Shown one piece after another: positions 9,054 to 17,854 of a stretch of DNA of 33,677 nt (position 1 is the first letter of the stretch; each line of letters starts with the position of its first letter). Under the pieces are notes generated by a model. That model was not told where the DNA came from, ran no database searches, and was given only the letters and a program-made list of their open reading frames with translations. This stretch comes from Candidatus Magnetocorallium paracelense. GTDB taxonomy: Bacteria > Nitrospirota > Thermodesulfovibrionia > Thermodesulfovibrionales > Magnetobacteriaceae. A program made the translations under genes and the position numbers. Where the stretch lies: contig JAREWP010000022.1 in the NCBI GenBank assembly GCA_029001845.1, forward strand, positions 1 through 33,677. Reading direction: 5' to 3'.

Positions 9054-11294
9054 ATGAGTGAAACAGGCAAAGGCAGCAGATTTCTTAGATTAACAAAAGG
9101 AATTAAGGCAAACCTACTTATAATTTTATTACTAATCTTTTTGTTTCCCATGCTATCTATCGCAGGAACAGTGAGTCTTCCTAAGACCGGTCAAACAACC
9201 TGCTATGACAATGATGGCATTGAGACAGGCTGTGAAGGCACCGGTCAGGATGGTGAAATCCGGGCGGGAGTAGATTGGCCTGATCCAAGGTTTACGGACA
9301 ACGGCGATGAGACAATAACCGATAATTTGACAGGACTGATATGGACTAAGAATGCAAAATTAGGTGATTATCAAACGACAGCTGAAACTTTGACATGGCA
9401 GGAAGCGCTTGATTATATAGCAGGTATGAATGCCGGTACGAATCCTAATTACGGTTATGTTGACTGGAGACTTCCCAACATACGCGAACTTTTAAGTCTT
9501 GGGAATAAAGGCGCGTCAAGTCTGAGAGATTGGCTGAAGGAGCAAGGGTTTGAAAATGTAAAATGGACTTCCTATTGGTCATCTACAACGGTGAGGGATG
9601 AATTTGATACAAATGCTGAAATATACGCATGGACATTTAATGTATTAAGTAACTTTTCTTACTCATATTTTACAAAGTCCGGTTCATATGCGAAGTTTTG
9701 GCCTGTACGCGGAGGACAAGAGAACCAAGCGGATTCAAATTATCCTGCGAATGTGTGGAAGACCGGCCAGACCTCATGCTGGGATGAAAATGGAGTTGAG
9801 ATAGGTTGTACCGGAACCGGTCAGGACGGAGAGCATCAGTGGGGAGTGGCTTTACCGGATCCAAGATTTACAAACAATGGAGATGGAACTTTTACGGATA
9901 ATCTGACAAGTATTACCTGGAAAGTTTCTAATGCGGAGGAGGATTTGACTTGGGAGGAACTGCTAACCGATGATCTTGGATCTGTTTCCGGTATTAAAGC
10001 TAACGTATCAGGTGATATTATGGAAGTAAAAAATGACGATAATCATGATGAGATTGAGATTGTTTCTGTATCTACAAGTAATAATAGTACGGAAGCAAGG
10101 AGAACGAATTATACAAGTACAGAGAATAGAGACAGCGACTGCGAGGAAGTGGTTATACCGAATCAAGGACAACTCCGTAGTCTTTATCCTTTTTCATCTT
10201 CTGATAGGGGAGTATTGGAAGAAGCATGGTCCTGGTTTGGATTAGAGAATAATTATAACGATGACATCCTGCCTACAAGCACATCCTGGTTCGCAGCCGA
10301 CGTTTATGGTTATGATACTACAAAATACTATTATGGCAGCTCTCTTTTAATCAGAGGAGGTGAAGGGTTTGAAAAGATAAAGACTGATCTTATACCAAAA
10401 GGAAGCTCAATCTTCTTTGTTGTGGATGAAGAGGAATGTAAGGGTACACCGGATATTGAAGTTTCTCCAACATCTATTGATTTTGGAATTCATCTTCCCA
10501 ATAATGGTTCGGAAGATCTTATAGCAGAGGTAGATATTATCATTGAGAATGCGGGAGATGAATCTCTTTTAGTTTCTATAACTCATGAGTCAGATTTTCC
10601 TGGTATTTTTGCTTTTTCAGACAATATATCCAAGTGCGAAATAGGAACTATTTTTGAACTATTACCTAAATACGACTGTACTTTAACACCCCAGTTTATT
10701 ATTCCAAAGAAACTATATGAATCTCCTTATTCGTCTCATACAAATAGAGCCGGTAATTTTACTTATGATATGTCTATTCACATTTCTTCAGACGATCCTG
10801 ACACTCCGACTGTGACTGTTCCAGTGAAGGCTGGTACCAGTATATTGGGCATGAGACTTAGAACAAATGATAGTAGAGGTAACATTGATGAGATAGGCTT
10901 CAGAGGCGTAGATGAATGGTATAATATAATGAATATCTATCCTGATCCGATAACTGCATCTACTGATGAAAGTCTCACTCTTTCCCTCCAAGTTGAAGCA
11001 TTAGATTATGAAGGCGCAGATGCTGATTGGTGGTTGACAGAATGTAATGAAGATAATGGCGAGTGTACCTATTATGATACAGAGACAGGTAACTGGGAGT
11101 CCATAGAAGATTCAACGACGATTCCTACTACATACCAGGGCCCTTTGGTTAGCTTCCCGATAACTGAAGTTCTTACAATTTCCGACTTATCACAAGGTAG
11201 ACATTGGTTTTATTTTGCGGTAGATGTTACAGGAATGGATGGATTATTGACTGAAGAGGTCTTTTATAATTATGAGGTGGTTGATGTGGAGTAA
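9054..11294 (+). CDS. Secreted protein with two DUF1566 modules and an ASH-like domain
   Basis: A 746-residue protein with an N-terminal signal segment (hydrophobic about 22-37, ending LSIAG), so exported or surface-exposed. Two related modules each begin TGQT(T/S)C-x2-(N/E)-G and continue with GTGQDGE, DPRFT(D/N)NGD and DNLT (from about residues 44 and 238). This is the DUF1566 (Lcl C-terminal-like) pattern, with DWRLPNIREL and PVRGG seen in the first. Residues about 473-590 resemble an ASH/choice-of-anchor Ig-like domain (DIEVSPTSIDFG). The last roughly 150 residues are another beta-rich, acidic region not recognised. DUF1566 proteins are often adhesin-like or fimbrial-tip-like, but no function is shown here. 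Shine-Dalgarno AAGGAGG precedes the ATG. The second module lacks the W-R-L-P part and is probably degenerate. Confidence 0.85.
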   Translation: MSETGKGSRFLRLTKGIKANLLIILLLIFLFPMLSIAGTVSLPKTGQTTCYDNDGIETGCEGTGQDGEIRAGVDWPDPRFTDNGDETITDNLTGLIWTKNAKLGDYQTTAETLTWQEALDYIAGMNAGTNPNYGYVDWRLPNIRELLSLGNKGASSLRDWLKEQGFENVKWTSYWSSTTVRDEFDTNAEIYAWTFNVLSNFSYSYFTKSGSYAKFWPVRGGQENQADSNYPANVWKTGQTSCWDENGVEIGCTGTGQDGEHQWGVALPDPRFTNNGDGTFTDNLTSITWKVSNAEEDLTWEELLTDDLGSVSGIKANVSGDIMEVKNDDNHDEIEIVSVSTSNNSTEARRTNYTSTENRDSDCEEVVIPNQGQLRSLYPFSSSDRGVLEEAWSWFGLENNYNDDILPTSTSWFAADVYGYDTTKYYYGSSLLIRGGEGFEKIKTDLIPKGSSIFFVVDEEECKGTPDIEVSPTSIDFGIHLPNNGSEDLIAEVDIIIENAGDESLLVSITHESDFPGIFAFSDNISKCEIGTIFELLPKYDCTLTPQFIIPKKLYESPYSSHTNRAGNFTYDMSIHISSDDPDTPTVTVPVKAGTSILGMRLRTNDSRGNIDEIGFRGVDEWYNIMNIYPDPITASTDESLTLSLQVEALDYEGADADWWLTECNEDNGECTYYDTETGNWESIEDSTTIPTTYQGPLVSFPITEVLTISDLSQGRHWFYFAVDVTGMDGLLTEEVFYNYEVVDVE

Positions 11295-11315
11295 CTGAAT
11301 TGCTGAGCTCTGAAC

Positions 11316-12074
11316 TCAGTAATAGAGTAAAAAGAGCTCTCTGCCAAAAAACAGTGAAACAACCGAGCCGATAGCCAAAAAAGGGCCAAAAGGTATTTTT
11401 GCTTTTCTTCCTTTTCCCTTCAATATCATCAGACTTATTCCATATGCAGAACCGATTACACTGCCTGTGAAGGTAGTTAGGAAAACGGCTTTCCAGCCCA
11501 GTATGGCGCCTACCATCGCCATCATCTTAATATCTCCGCCGCCCATTCCTCCTCTGCTTAGTACGGCTATTATAAAAAAAACGCCTCCCCCGGCAATCAA
11601 CCCTGTAAGGGATGATTTTATACCCATACGTTCAAAAGGAGAAAAGGGGTCCGGTAAAATAAAAGTAGAAGCGATTAAACCAATAACCGCTCCGGGCAGT
11701 GTAATGGAATCGGGAATGATTAAAAAATCGAGGTCTATAAATGTAATGACAATGAGGCTGGAAATAAAAGCCATATAAAAGACGCCATGGGGAGTGAGAC
11801 CGAATTTCTGATAGAGGGCAAGAAAAAAAAGGGCGTTTAAAAGCTCCACAGCAGGATACCTCATGGAAATCCCGGTTCCGCAGTAGTGGCACTTGCCCTT
11901 TAACAAGAGATAGCTGACCAGAGGGATATTCTGCCACGGCCTGACTCTTTCGCCGCATGTAGTACATTTGGAGGAAGGCGTGATCACGGAAATCTCACGC
12001 GGAAGCCTGTGGATGCAGACATTTAAAAAGGAGCCTGTAATCAGCCCGAATATAAAGATTATTCCTTCATTCAA
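11316..12074 (-). CDS. pilD: Type IV prepilin peptidase / N-methyltransferase
   Basis: A 252-residue polytopic membrane protein. It cleaves the leader of type IV pilin-like and type II secretion pseudopilin precursors and methylates the new N-terminus. Visible hallmarks are GSFLNVCIHRLPRE at the N-terminus, a four-Cys zinc motif (C37, C40, C62, C65) in the cytoplasmic loop, and the GXGD-type aspartyl protease residues: IDLDFLIIPD (Asp114/116/122 region) and GGGDIKMM (Asp181). The start is TTG at 12074, two bases after the upstream gene's stop with GGAG nearby; no in-frame ATG fits. No other pilus or secretion genes are in the window. It faces the DUF1566 gene convergently, 21 bases apart. Confidence 0.95.
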   Translation of the reverse strand: MNEGIIFIFGLITGSFLNVCIHRLPREISVITPSSKCTTCGERVRPWQNIPLVSYLLLKGKCHYCGTGISMRYPAVELLNALFFLALYQKFGLTPHGVFYMAFISSLIVITFIDLDFLIIPDSITLPGAVIGLIASTFILPDPFSPFERMGIKSSLTGLIAGGGVFFIIAVLSRGGMGGGDIKMMAMVGAILGWKAVFLTTFTGSVIGSAYGISLMILKGKGRKAKIPFGPFLAIGSVVSLFFGRELFLLYY

Positions 12075-12076
12075 TG

Positions 12077-12391
12077 TCAGGACTCCAGAGAGCTTACATC
12101 TGATGCCTCTTTTTTTATTTCATCGATCTGCCTGTCAAGGTCCTGAATTTCTCTTATAGCCTCTTTGATCGCTTTCTGTTCATACACATCGGTTACCGGT
12201 TGTGTGCTGAGATTAACGACTTCCTCACCAAGAGATTTCATGATGACGCCTTTTTTTCTCTCCAGCTTTTCCAAAGCGCCGTAAAGTTTAAAAATCGTTA
12301 ACTCCACCCTTACTCTGTCTGATAACAATGAAGCATACCACTGGAGTTGTTTTGTACCGTTATCGAAGCTCTCTCTAATTCTGGTCCACAT
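12077..12391 (-). CDS. Small coiled-coil protein of unknown function
   Basis: A 104-residue hydrophilic protein with no signal peptide. The first half has basic and hydrophobic heptad-like spacing (VELTIFKLYGALEKLERKK) and the C-terminal 35 residues are strongly helical and charged (IKEAIREIQDLDRQIDEIKK). A good ribosome site (AGGAGG) lies seven bases before the ATG. It is two bases upstream of pilD, so the two are probably cotranscribed. I do not recognise a family with a function. Confidence 0.75.
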   Translation of the reverse strand: MWTRIRESFDNGTKQLQWYASLLSDRVRVELTIFKLYGALEKLERKKGVIMKSLGEEVVNLSTQPVTDVYEQKAIKEAIREIQDLDRQIDEIKKEASDVSSLES

Positions 12392-12436
12392 ATTGGGAGG
12401 CCTCCTGTAATAATTAGATTTATGTATTCTCTTACT

Positions 12437-12562
12437 CCCTCTCCCCCTTTGAAGGGGGAGAGGGTTGGGGTGAGGGGGATAGCAGTATGGTCATGGATAC
12501 GTTAACGCTTCTCCGCCTTCACCCCTCACCTTGCTTAATCCTCTCCCCTCAAGGGGAGAGGA
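12437..12562 (+). repeat. Palindromic repeat element, copy B (complete)
   Basis: The left hairpin (12437-12464) is identical to copy A. It is followed by GGTTGGGGTGAGGGGG, a 60-base middle part including GTTAACGCTTCTCC, then CACCCCTCACCTTGC, and a right hairpin with arms TCCTCTCCCC/GGGGAGAGGA around TCAA (12539-12562). The G-rich and C-rich inner flanks are roughly complementary, so the whole 126 bases could fold back on itself. It lies downstream of pgi and could terminate it. Confidence 0.8.
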
Positions 12563-12655
12563 GACTTAAAGGGAATTTCTTCAAAATTTATAAACTTATG
12601 CCTCAAACCCTGTTTAGCAGTCTCCGGCCTTCAGTCGATTCACCTGAGTAATAAC

Positions 12656-14251
12656 TTAATTGTTATACTCGAACTTCGAGTCAAAAAAGCTTGTTTTATT
12701 TTCAATAATTGTAATGCCGTGATCTGAATTTCTTGAGATGTGTAATAAGATTTTAAAAATCGTCTCCGCCTCGTCGGAAGCGTTTATTGCAGACGCTATC
12801 TCCTCAGCGGAAAGAGAATTCCCTTTGCTGTTTTTTAAGTGATCGAGAGCGGCGGTTTGAAGTTTTATATATGCAGTAGCCGCTTTTTTACCTGCTTCCA
12901 CACCCGGCTGGTGGTAAGCGTTTATGTTTACAAGCGACGCATAAAGGCCGACAGTACGTTCGTAAAGCGCAATTAGCACGCCAAGGCTGAAAGCATCTAT
13001 CTTATCGATTGCAATTGTCATGGATTCTCTGCCGTTTCCGTATAGAGCGCTTCTTGTTCCGAGCATAAAGGCGCTTAAATAATCCCCTGTCGTAATTCCC
13101 GGCTCTACTTCCATGGATTCACCTTCTCTGTCTTTGAGCACTTCGATAAAGGTAACAAAGAAGTTATTTACTCCGTCTCTGAGTTGTTGGATGTAGGCGT
13201 GCTGGTCGGTTGTGCCTTTGTTGCCGTATACGGATATTCCCTGGTTTACGACTCTTCCGTCACTGTCCAGCTCTTTTCCCAAAGATTCCATTATGAGTTG
13301 TTGCAGATATTTAGAAAAAAGGGCAAGACGATCTTTATAGGGAAGAATTACCATATCTTTATCGCCTCTGCCATTTGTCGCATAATACCACATCAGAGCC
13401 AGAATTGCCGAAGGGTTCTTTTTAACATCTTTCTCTCGTGTGGCCTCATCGCATAATCTGGCCCCGTTTAAAAGGGAATCGATATCCAGACCCTGAAGCG
13501 CGGCAGGCAGCATTCCTACTGCCGAGGTTTCCGATGTCCTTCCTCCTACCCAGTCCCACATTGGAAAGATGGAAATCCACCCCTCACTGTCGGCAATATC
13601 ATATAGTTTGCTTCCCTTACTGGTCACGGCGACGGCATGTTTCGAGAAATCGAGTCCCTTCTTTTCGTATGCCCTTCTTGCCTCAAGCATACCGTTTCTT
13701 GTCTCTACGGTGCCTCCGCTTTTGGATATTACGATACTCAATGTCTCGGAAAGACCATTGCCAATGACATTCAGAATATAATCCATGCCATCGGGGTCTG
13801 TATTGTCAAAAAAGTATGGCGTCATCTTGTCGTCTGGCATTCCTGCCGCTGTTGAAGCCAGTTGAGGGCCCAAGGCGGAGCCTCCGATCCCTATGATGAG
13901 TATTTTGTTAAAGGATTTGCCTCCTTGAGACAAAATTTTGCCTGTATGAACCTTTGTGGAGAAATCTTTTATCATTTCCACTGTGGAATCAATTTCTTTT
14001 GTCAATTCAGCAGTAGGGGCAAGCTTTGCGTTTCTTAACCAATAATGGCCTACCATGCGGTTTTCGTCGGGGTTGGAAATGGCGCCCGATTCAAGGGATT
14101 CCATCTCTTTAATGGCCCTCTGAATATTCGGGGCCATCTTGTCAAAAAAATCGTCACTGAAATTCATGCGGCTGATGTCAAGCATCAAACCGATTTCACG
14201 ATTAACATAATGGTGTTCCTTAAAACGTTTCCATAAACTTATCTTATCCAT
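12656..14251 (-). CDS. pgi: Glucose-6-phosphate isomerase
   Basis: A 531-residue cytosolic enzyme interconverting glucose-6-phosphate and fructose-6-phosphate in glycolysis and gluconeogenesis. Signatures are [10 protein letters not shown] (121-130), the phosphate-binding [11 protein letters not shown] (176-186), the catalytic Glu322 in LIMESLGKE, the ring-opening His351 in [15 protein letters not shown], and GVEAGKKAA with the C-terminal active-site Lys. The [19 protein letters not shown] segment is the variant seen in cyanobacterial-type and some deltaproteobacterial GPIs rather than the E. coli GGRYSxWSAIG. AGGAGG lies upstream of the ATG. It is 95 bases downstream of uvrD on the same strand, separated by a structured spacer. 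Length is normal; no missing residue noticed. Confidence 0.97.
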   Translation of the reverse strand: MDKISLWKRFKEHHYVNREIGLMLDISRMNFSDDFFDKMAPNIQRAIKEMESLESGAISNPDENRMVGHYWLRNAKLAPTAELTKEIDSTVEMIKDFSTKVHTGKILSQGGKSFNKILIIGIGGSALGPQLASTAAGMPDDKMTPYFFDNTDPDGMDYILNVIGNGLSETLSIVISKSGGTVETRNGMLEARRAYEKKGLDFSKHAVAVTSKGSKLYDIADSEGWISIFPMWDWVGGRTSETSAVGMLPAALQGLDIDSLLNGARLCDEATREKDVKKNPSAILALMWYYATNGRGDKDMVILPYKDRLALFSKYLQQLIMESLGKELDSDGRVVNQGISVYGNKGTTDQHAYIQQLRDGVNNFFVTFIEVLKDREGESMEVEPGITTGDYLSAFMLGTRSALYGNGRESMTIAIDKIDAFSLGVLIALYERTVGLYASLVNINAYHQPGVEAGKKAATAYIKLQTAALDHLKNSKGNSLSAEEIASAINASDEAETIFKILLHISRNSDHGITIIENKTSFFDSKFEYNN

Positions 14252-14275
14252 AAAAATCCTCCTAAAAGATAGGGC

Positions 14276-14318
14276 AAGGCAACAACTCTTAAGTCTGTTG
14301 CCTTATACCTGTTGCCTT
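14276..14318 (-). repeat. Direct and inverted 9-mer repeats between uvrD and pgi
   Basis: TGTTGCCTT occurs at 14296-14304 and 14310-14318, and its complement at 14276-14284. On the minus-strand transcript the copy near pgi can pair with either of the two upstream copies, giving two mutually exclusive hairpins just before the pgi ribosome site. No U-run follows, so it is not a simple terminator. Confidence 0.5.
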
Positions 14319-14346
14319 AAAATTAAAGGTTCATGAGAGTTTACAC

Positions 14347-16569
14347 TCAGAGCACATCGAGCCCTGCAAAGCACTCTACGAGTTTTCTGATCCCCACTGC
14401 TTTATTGAATTTAATAGTCAGTTTTCTGCCCTCTCCGTCACCTGAAGCATCGATCACCATGCCTACGCCGAAGACATTGTGTCTCACTGTCGCTCCTACC
14501 GATATGGCGGTCATATTGCTGTTTCTTTTAGAAGAGATATCTTTTATTTTCTCTTTGTTGACTGAGGAGTGCAATTTATTCTCGATTTTTTTGTGCAAGT
14601 AACCGGTCTCTTCATAATACTCTGAGCATGAAGGGGATATGAATTTCTCGAAAAGGTCATCAGATATCTCTCCAATAAATCTGGAAATCGTTGTAAATGC
14701 GTTATCATAGGAAAATCTTCTTCGTTCCAATGCGTGGCTCAGATAGAGCTTTACCTTTGCTCTGGTCAGGGCGACATAAAAGAGTCTCCTCTCCTCTTCG
14801 ATCCTCTTTTCTTCGGAACCTTCATTTGGCATGACAATAGGGAAAAGGCCGTCTTCCAGGCCTGTAATAAATACTGTAGGAAACTCCAACCCCTTTGCCG
14901 AATGTACGGTCATCAGTGTAACGGCATCGCTCGACTCGTCGCTTCTATCGATGTCAGTTATCAACGAAACCTCTTCAAGAAAAGCGGCCGGACTGTTGTC
15001 ATCGCGAAGTGCGACAAACTCCTTTATACCATTGAGCAGTTCATCGATATTGTCTATTCTGCTTTTTGACTCAGGAGTATTCTCTTCTTTATAAACATCG
15101 ATAAGACCGAATTTGTCTATCAGTTTGTCTGTAAGTTCCACAAGCGATATCTCCGAAAGGGTCATGGAAATATCACGAATATCTATATAAAACTTCTTTA
15201 CCGGATGATGCGCCCTGAGTGTCAGACCATCGATTTCACCGGGATTTTCACAGGCATTCAGTATGGGCAGATTATTTTCTGCAGAATACCTCTCAATTGC
15301 TTCAACAGAGGCTTTACCTATTCTCCTTGGAGGAAAGTTTACAATTCTTTTAAAACTCTGCGTATCCCTGGGATTCAGTAAAATTTTAAGGTAGGCAAGT
15401 ATATCTTTAATCTCTTTTCTTTCGTAAAATTTTAATCCGCCTATGACACGGTATGGCAGTCCACCTGTTCGTAATGCCTCTTCAAGTACTCTGGACTGTG
15501 CATTGGTTCTGTAAAGAACGGCAATATGGTTGAGTTTGCAGTTTTTTTCGGTAAGGGACTTGTTAATCAATGAGAGTACATTGGCGGCCTCTTCTCTTTC
15601 GTTGGCGCCGACCAGGAGTGTTATTTTCTCACCGGCGTCGTTTTCGGTCCATATGTCCTTATCGCGTCTTAAAAAATTGTTTTTAACGACATCGCCGGCG
15701 GCTTTCAAAATGGTCTTTGTGGAACGATAGTTCTGCTCGAGTCTGTATATCTTTGTTTCGGGGTAGTCTCTTTCGAAGTTTAGAATATTCGTAATATCGG
15801 CGCCCCTGAAGGAATAGATAGACTGATCGTCATCGCCTATGACAGCCACATTTCTGTGTTCTTTTCCAATGAGATTGATCAGTCTGTACTGACTAAAATT
15901 GGTGTCCTGATATTCGTCTACAAGAATATATGAGAATTTTTTCCGATAAAATGAAAGTACTTCAGGAAAATTCTCGAAAAGTCTGACAGGATGCGATATG
16001 AGGTCATCGAAGTCCATCGCATTGCTCTGCATTAGTCTTTCCTGATAGATAGTATACAAATGAGAGACATTTTGACTGAAAAGGCCGAGGATATTTTTTT
16101 CATATTCAAGGGGAGATATAAGGCGGTTTTTCGCCATGGAAATCTCCCATCTCACTGCGTCGGGTTTAAGTTTTTTTATGGTGGGATCGTCTTCCTGATC
16201 CATTATCGATTTAAGGAGAGACTTGGAATCACCGGTGTCGTAGATATTATAATTCCTGTCAAAACCGAGTTTTTGTCCCTCTATTCTTAGGATTCTTGCA
16301 AAAATGGAGTGAAAAGTACCGGCCCATATATTTTTAGCCTGAAACCCGATCAGCCCCTCGATTCTGCCGACCATCTCCTTTGCCGCTTTATTTGTGAACG
16401 TAAGGGCCAGTATATTCCAGGGTTTTATACCGTTATGAATCATATATGCAATTCTGTATGTAAGAACCCTGGTCTTACCGCTTCCGGCCCCTGACAAAAT
16501 AAGTGAGGGCCCTTCGAAATTGATAACGGCTTCCCGTTGAGAGTCGTTTAGATCGTTTAAAAGTTCCAT
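14347..16569 (-). CDS. uvrD: UvrD/PcrA-type superfamily 1 DNA helicase
   Basis: A 740-residue 3'-5' ATP-dependent DNA helicase, expected in nucleotide-excision and mismatch repair and in clearing stalled or recombination intermediates. All SF1A motifs are visible: Q-motif LNDSQREAV, Walker A SGAGSGKT (26-33), motif Ia ALTFTNKAAKEM, Walker B VDEYQDTN, motif III GDDDQSIYSFRGA, motif IV EQNYRST, motif V TVHSAKGLEF and motif VI FYVALTRAK. The C-terminal roughly 50 residues (GATVRHNVFGVGMVI) form the Tudor-like tail typical of PcrA/UvrD, which contacts RNA polymerase. Length is normal for PcrA. The ATG at 16569 gives the standard N-terminus. Distinguishing UvrD from PcrA by name is arbitrary here. 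Confidence 0.95.
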   Translation of the reverse strand: MELLNDLNDSQREAVINFEGPSLILSGAGSGKTRVLTYRIAYMIHNGIKPWNILALTFTNKAAKEMVGRIEGLIGFQAKNIWAGTFHSIFARILRIEGQKLGFDRNYNIYDTGDSKSLLKSIMDQEDDPTIKKLKPDAVRWEISMAKNRLISPLEYEKNILGLFSQNVSHLYTIYQERLMQSNAMDFDDLISHPVRLFENFPEVLSFYRKKFSYILVDEYQDTNFSQYRLINLIGKEHRNVAVIGDDDQSIYSFRGADITNILNFERDYPETKIYRLEQNYRSTKTILKAAGDVVKNNFLRRDKDIWTENDAGEKITLLVGANEREEAANVLSLINKSLTEKNCKLNHIAVLYRTNAQSRVLEEALRTGGLPYRVIGGLKFYERKEIKDILAYLKILLNPRDTQSFKRIVNFPPRRIGKASVEAIERYSAENNLPILNACENPGEIDGLTLRAHHPVKKFYIDIRDISMTLSEISLVELTDKLIDKFGLIDVYKEENTPESKSRIDNIDELLNGIKEFVALRDDNSPAAFLEEVSLITDIDRSDESSDAVTLMTVHSAKGLEFPTVFITGLEDGLFPIVMPNEGSEEKRIEEERRLFYVALTRAKVKLYLSHALERRRFSYDNAFTTISRFIGEISDDLFEKFISPSCSEYYEETGYLHKKIENKLHSSVNKEKIKDISSKRNSNMTAISVGATVRHNVFGVGMVIDASGDGEGRKLTIKFNKAVGIRKLVECFAGLDVL

Positions 16570-16718
16570 GATATCGTCGGCATGTTGTGCGCCTGTCTAT
16601 GTTACAATAATTCCACTTTTAACGTAAACGATAAACCCGGGAGACAGGTGTTTTGCTTCAGTACTGTCAGACTGTTAATGAATTTACAACCGGATACAGC
16701 AGCATACCGGACATTTAA

Positions 16719-16759
16719 TTGACGATTTTCGATTGATGATTGACGATTTAGGGATTGTT
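16719..16759. repeat. Dispersed TTGACGATTTA repeat, second locus
   Basis: TTGACGATTTT (16719), a TTGATGA variant (16733) and TTGACGATTTAGGGATTGT (16740-16758). The last matches 5757-5775 exactly. Confidence 0.6.
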
Positions 16760-16900
16760 GACTATTGATTTCTAATGCTGACTTTTCTTTGCGATAGTGT
16801 GTTCTAAGAACTTTTGCTTTATATGGAAGATCGGTAAAAATTGTCGATATAGGTTTCTTGAGGGGCTTAGTAGTTATAAATTGCGCTACATTTTACTTTA

Positions 16901-16931
16901 GCTGAAAGCTGACCGCTGACAGCTGACGGCT
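16901..16931. repeat. Heptamer tandem repeat GCTGANN
   Basis: Four 7-base units GCTGAAA, GCTGACC, GCTGACA, GCTGACG and a partial GCT, directly followed by seven T. Because GCTGAC/AGCTGAC can form weak internal hairpins before the T-run, a terminator role is possible, but no gene ends here on the plus strand. Confidence 0.7.
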
Positions 16932-16974
16932 TTTTTTAGGATTTGAGATTGTGACGACATGATCTGCCTGCGCT

Positions 16975-17028
16975 AAATTATGTGTGGCGATTTTGATAAC
17001 AGGTTTTGTAAAATTAAGTGTGGATTTT
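16975..17028 (+). promoter_or_regulatory. Spaced direct repeat upstream of the lpxA operon
   Basis: AAATTATGTGTGGCGATTTT (16975-16994) and AAATTAAGTGTGGATTTT (17011-17028) are near-identical and 36 bases apart, 28-80 bases before the lpxA start. Two same-face direct repeats in this position look like binding sites for a regulator; none is identified. A weak promoter (TTGTAA at 17006, TATTTT at 17030) would overlap the second copy. Confidence 0.4.
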
Positions 17029-17055
17029 CTATTTTGAATTTGCATAAAGGAATCA

Positions 17056-17850
17056 TTGTACAATAATACAAAACATCAGATACACCCCACTGCTGTAATA
17101 GAGAATCGTACAGAGCTGGGAGAAAATGTCGTTATAGGTCCTTATACGGTTATTACCGGTCATGTGAAAATAGGCTCTGACACGGTGATTCAAGAGCGAG
17201 TTTCCATTACGGGCAATACCATTATTGGGATGAAAAACATCATACATCCCGGGGCGGTTATCGGTTCATCTCCGCAGGATACGAATCATATGACCAAACA
17301 GGGTTCTCTTGTTATTGGCGATAACAATGTGATTCGAGAGTATGTAACCATTAACACCTCCACGGATCAACAGGGGAAAACCTCTATTGGTAATAATAAT
17401 TACCTCATGGCCTATAGTCATGTAGCTCATGATTGTACAGTCGGCAATCATGTTGTGCTGTCAAATTCCGTTAATCTTGGCGGTTATGTAATGGTTGATG
17501 ATTATACGGTCTTTGGAGGTGACTCCGGCGCCCATCAGCATGTCCGAATAGGTAAGCTGGTGATGGTGGGAGGATGCTCCAAGTTGGTCCAGGATATTCC
17601 CCCTTTTATGATCGTTGACGGTTATCCGGCAAAAATTCGTGGTATAAACATGGTCGGTCTCAACAGAATCGGTCTGTCCGGACAGGATAAGGCAGCCATA
17701 AAAAAGGCTTACAAAGTTATTTATCGCTCAGGTCTTTCTTTTAAAAGCGCCGTGGAAAAGCTGGAACAGGACAGGCCCTTACACAACCTGGTCGAGTATC
17801 TGATCTGCTTTATTAAAGAAACGGATCGGGGGATTTGCAAAGGGATTTGA
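17056..17850 (+). CDS. lpxA: Acyl-ACP:UDP-N-acetylglucosamine O-acyltransferase
   Basis: A 264-residue left-handed beta-helix acyltransferase, the first step of lipid A synthesis: transfer of a 3-hydroxyacyl chain from ACP to the 3-OH of UDP-GlcNAc in the cytosol. It opens with HQIHPTAVI, has many hexapeptide repeats ([IV]-G-x4), the SSPQD loop, and the catalytic region SHVAHDCTVGN with His125 as general base (E. coli-like numbering). His122 and His160 (GAHQH) and Gly173 (the chain-length ruler position in E. coli) are also present, but position 144 is Tyr (GGYVMVDD) where E. coli has His. The C-terminal helical domain is present. TTG at 17056 is the best start, with AAAGGA four bases upstream. 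lpxD, fabZ and lpxB, the usual neighbours, are absent; this lpxA heads a six-gene envelope operon instead. Confidence 0.95.
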   Translation: MYNNTKHQIHPTAVIENRTELGENVVIGPYTVITGHVKIGSDTVIQERVSITGNTIIGMKNIIHPGAVIGSSPQDTNHMTKQGSLVIGDNNVIREYVTINTSTDQQGKTSIGNNNYLMAYSHVAHDCTVGNHVVLSNSVNLGGYVMVDDYTVFGGDSGAHQHVRIGKLVMVGGCSKLVQDIPPFMIVDGYPAKIRGINMVGLNRIGLSGQDKAAIKKAYKVIYRSGLSFKSAVEKLEQDRPLHNLVEYLICFIKETDRGICKGI

Positions 17851-17854
17851 TATT

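Larger units (their letters stand above)
16570..17055. other. 486-bp divergent intergenic region, repeat-rich
   Basis: Lies between the divergent uvrD and lpxA starts. It contains a TTGACGATTTA-type repeat block (16719-16759), a perfect 7-base tandem repeat (16901-16931) and a spaced direct repeat near lpxA (16975-17028). No protein-coding frame, tRNA or convincing riboswitch was seen. Confidence 0.7.

Noticed and set aside
11299-11323. Hairpin between the convergent DUF1566 and pilD genes as a bidirectional terminator
   Set aside because: Nine-base stem with one G-U pair but no U-run on either strand; too weak to list.
11467-11778. Plus-strand open frame inside the prepilin peptidase gene
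   Set aside because: Antisense to strongly conserved PilD motifs; proline-rich shadow with no ribosome site.
16938-17055. Riboswitch ahead of lpxA
   Set aside because: AT-rich with a direct repeat but no recognisable aptamer core or expression platform.
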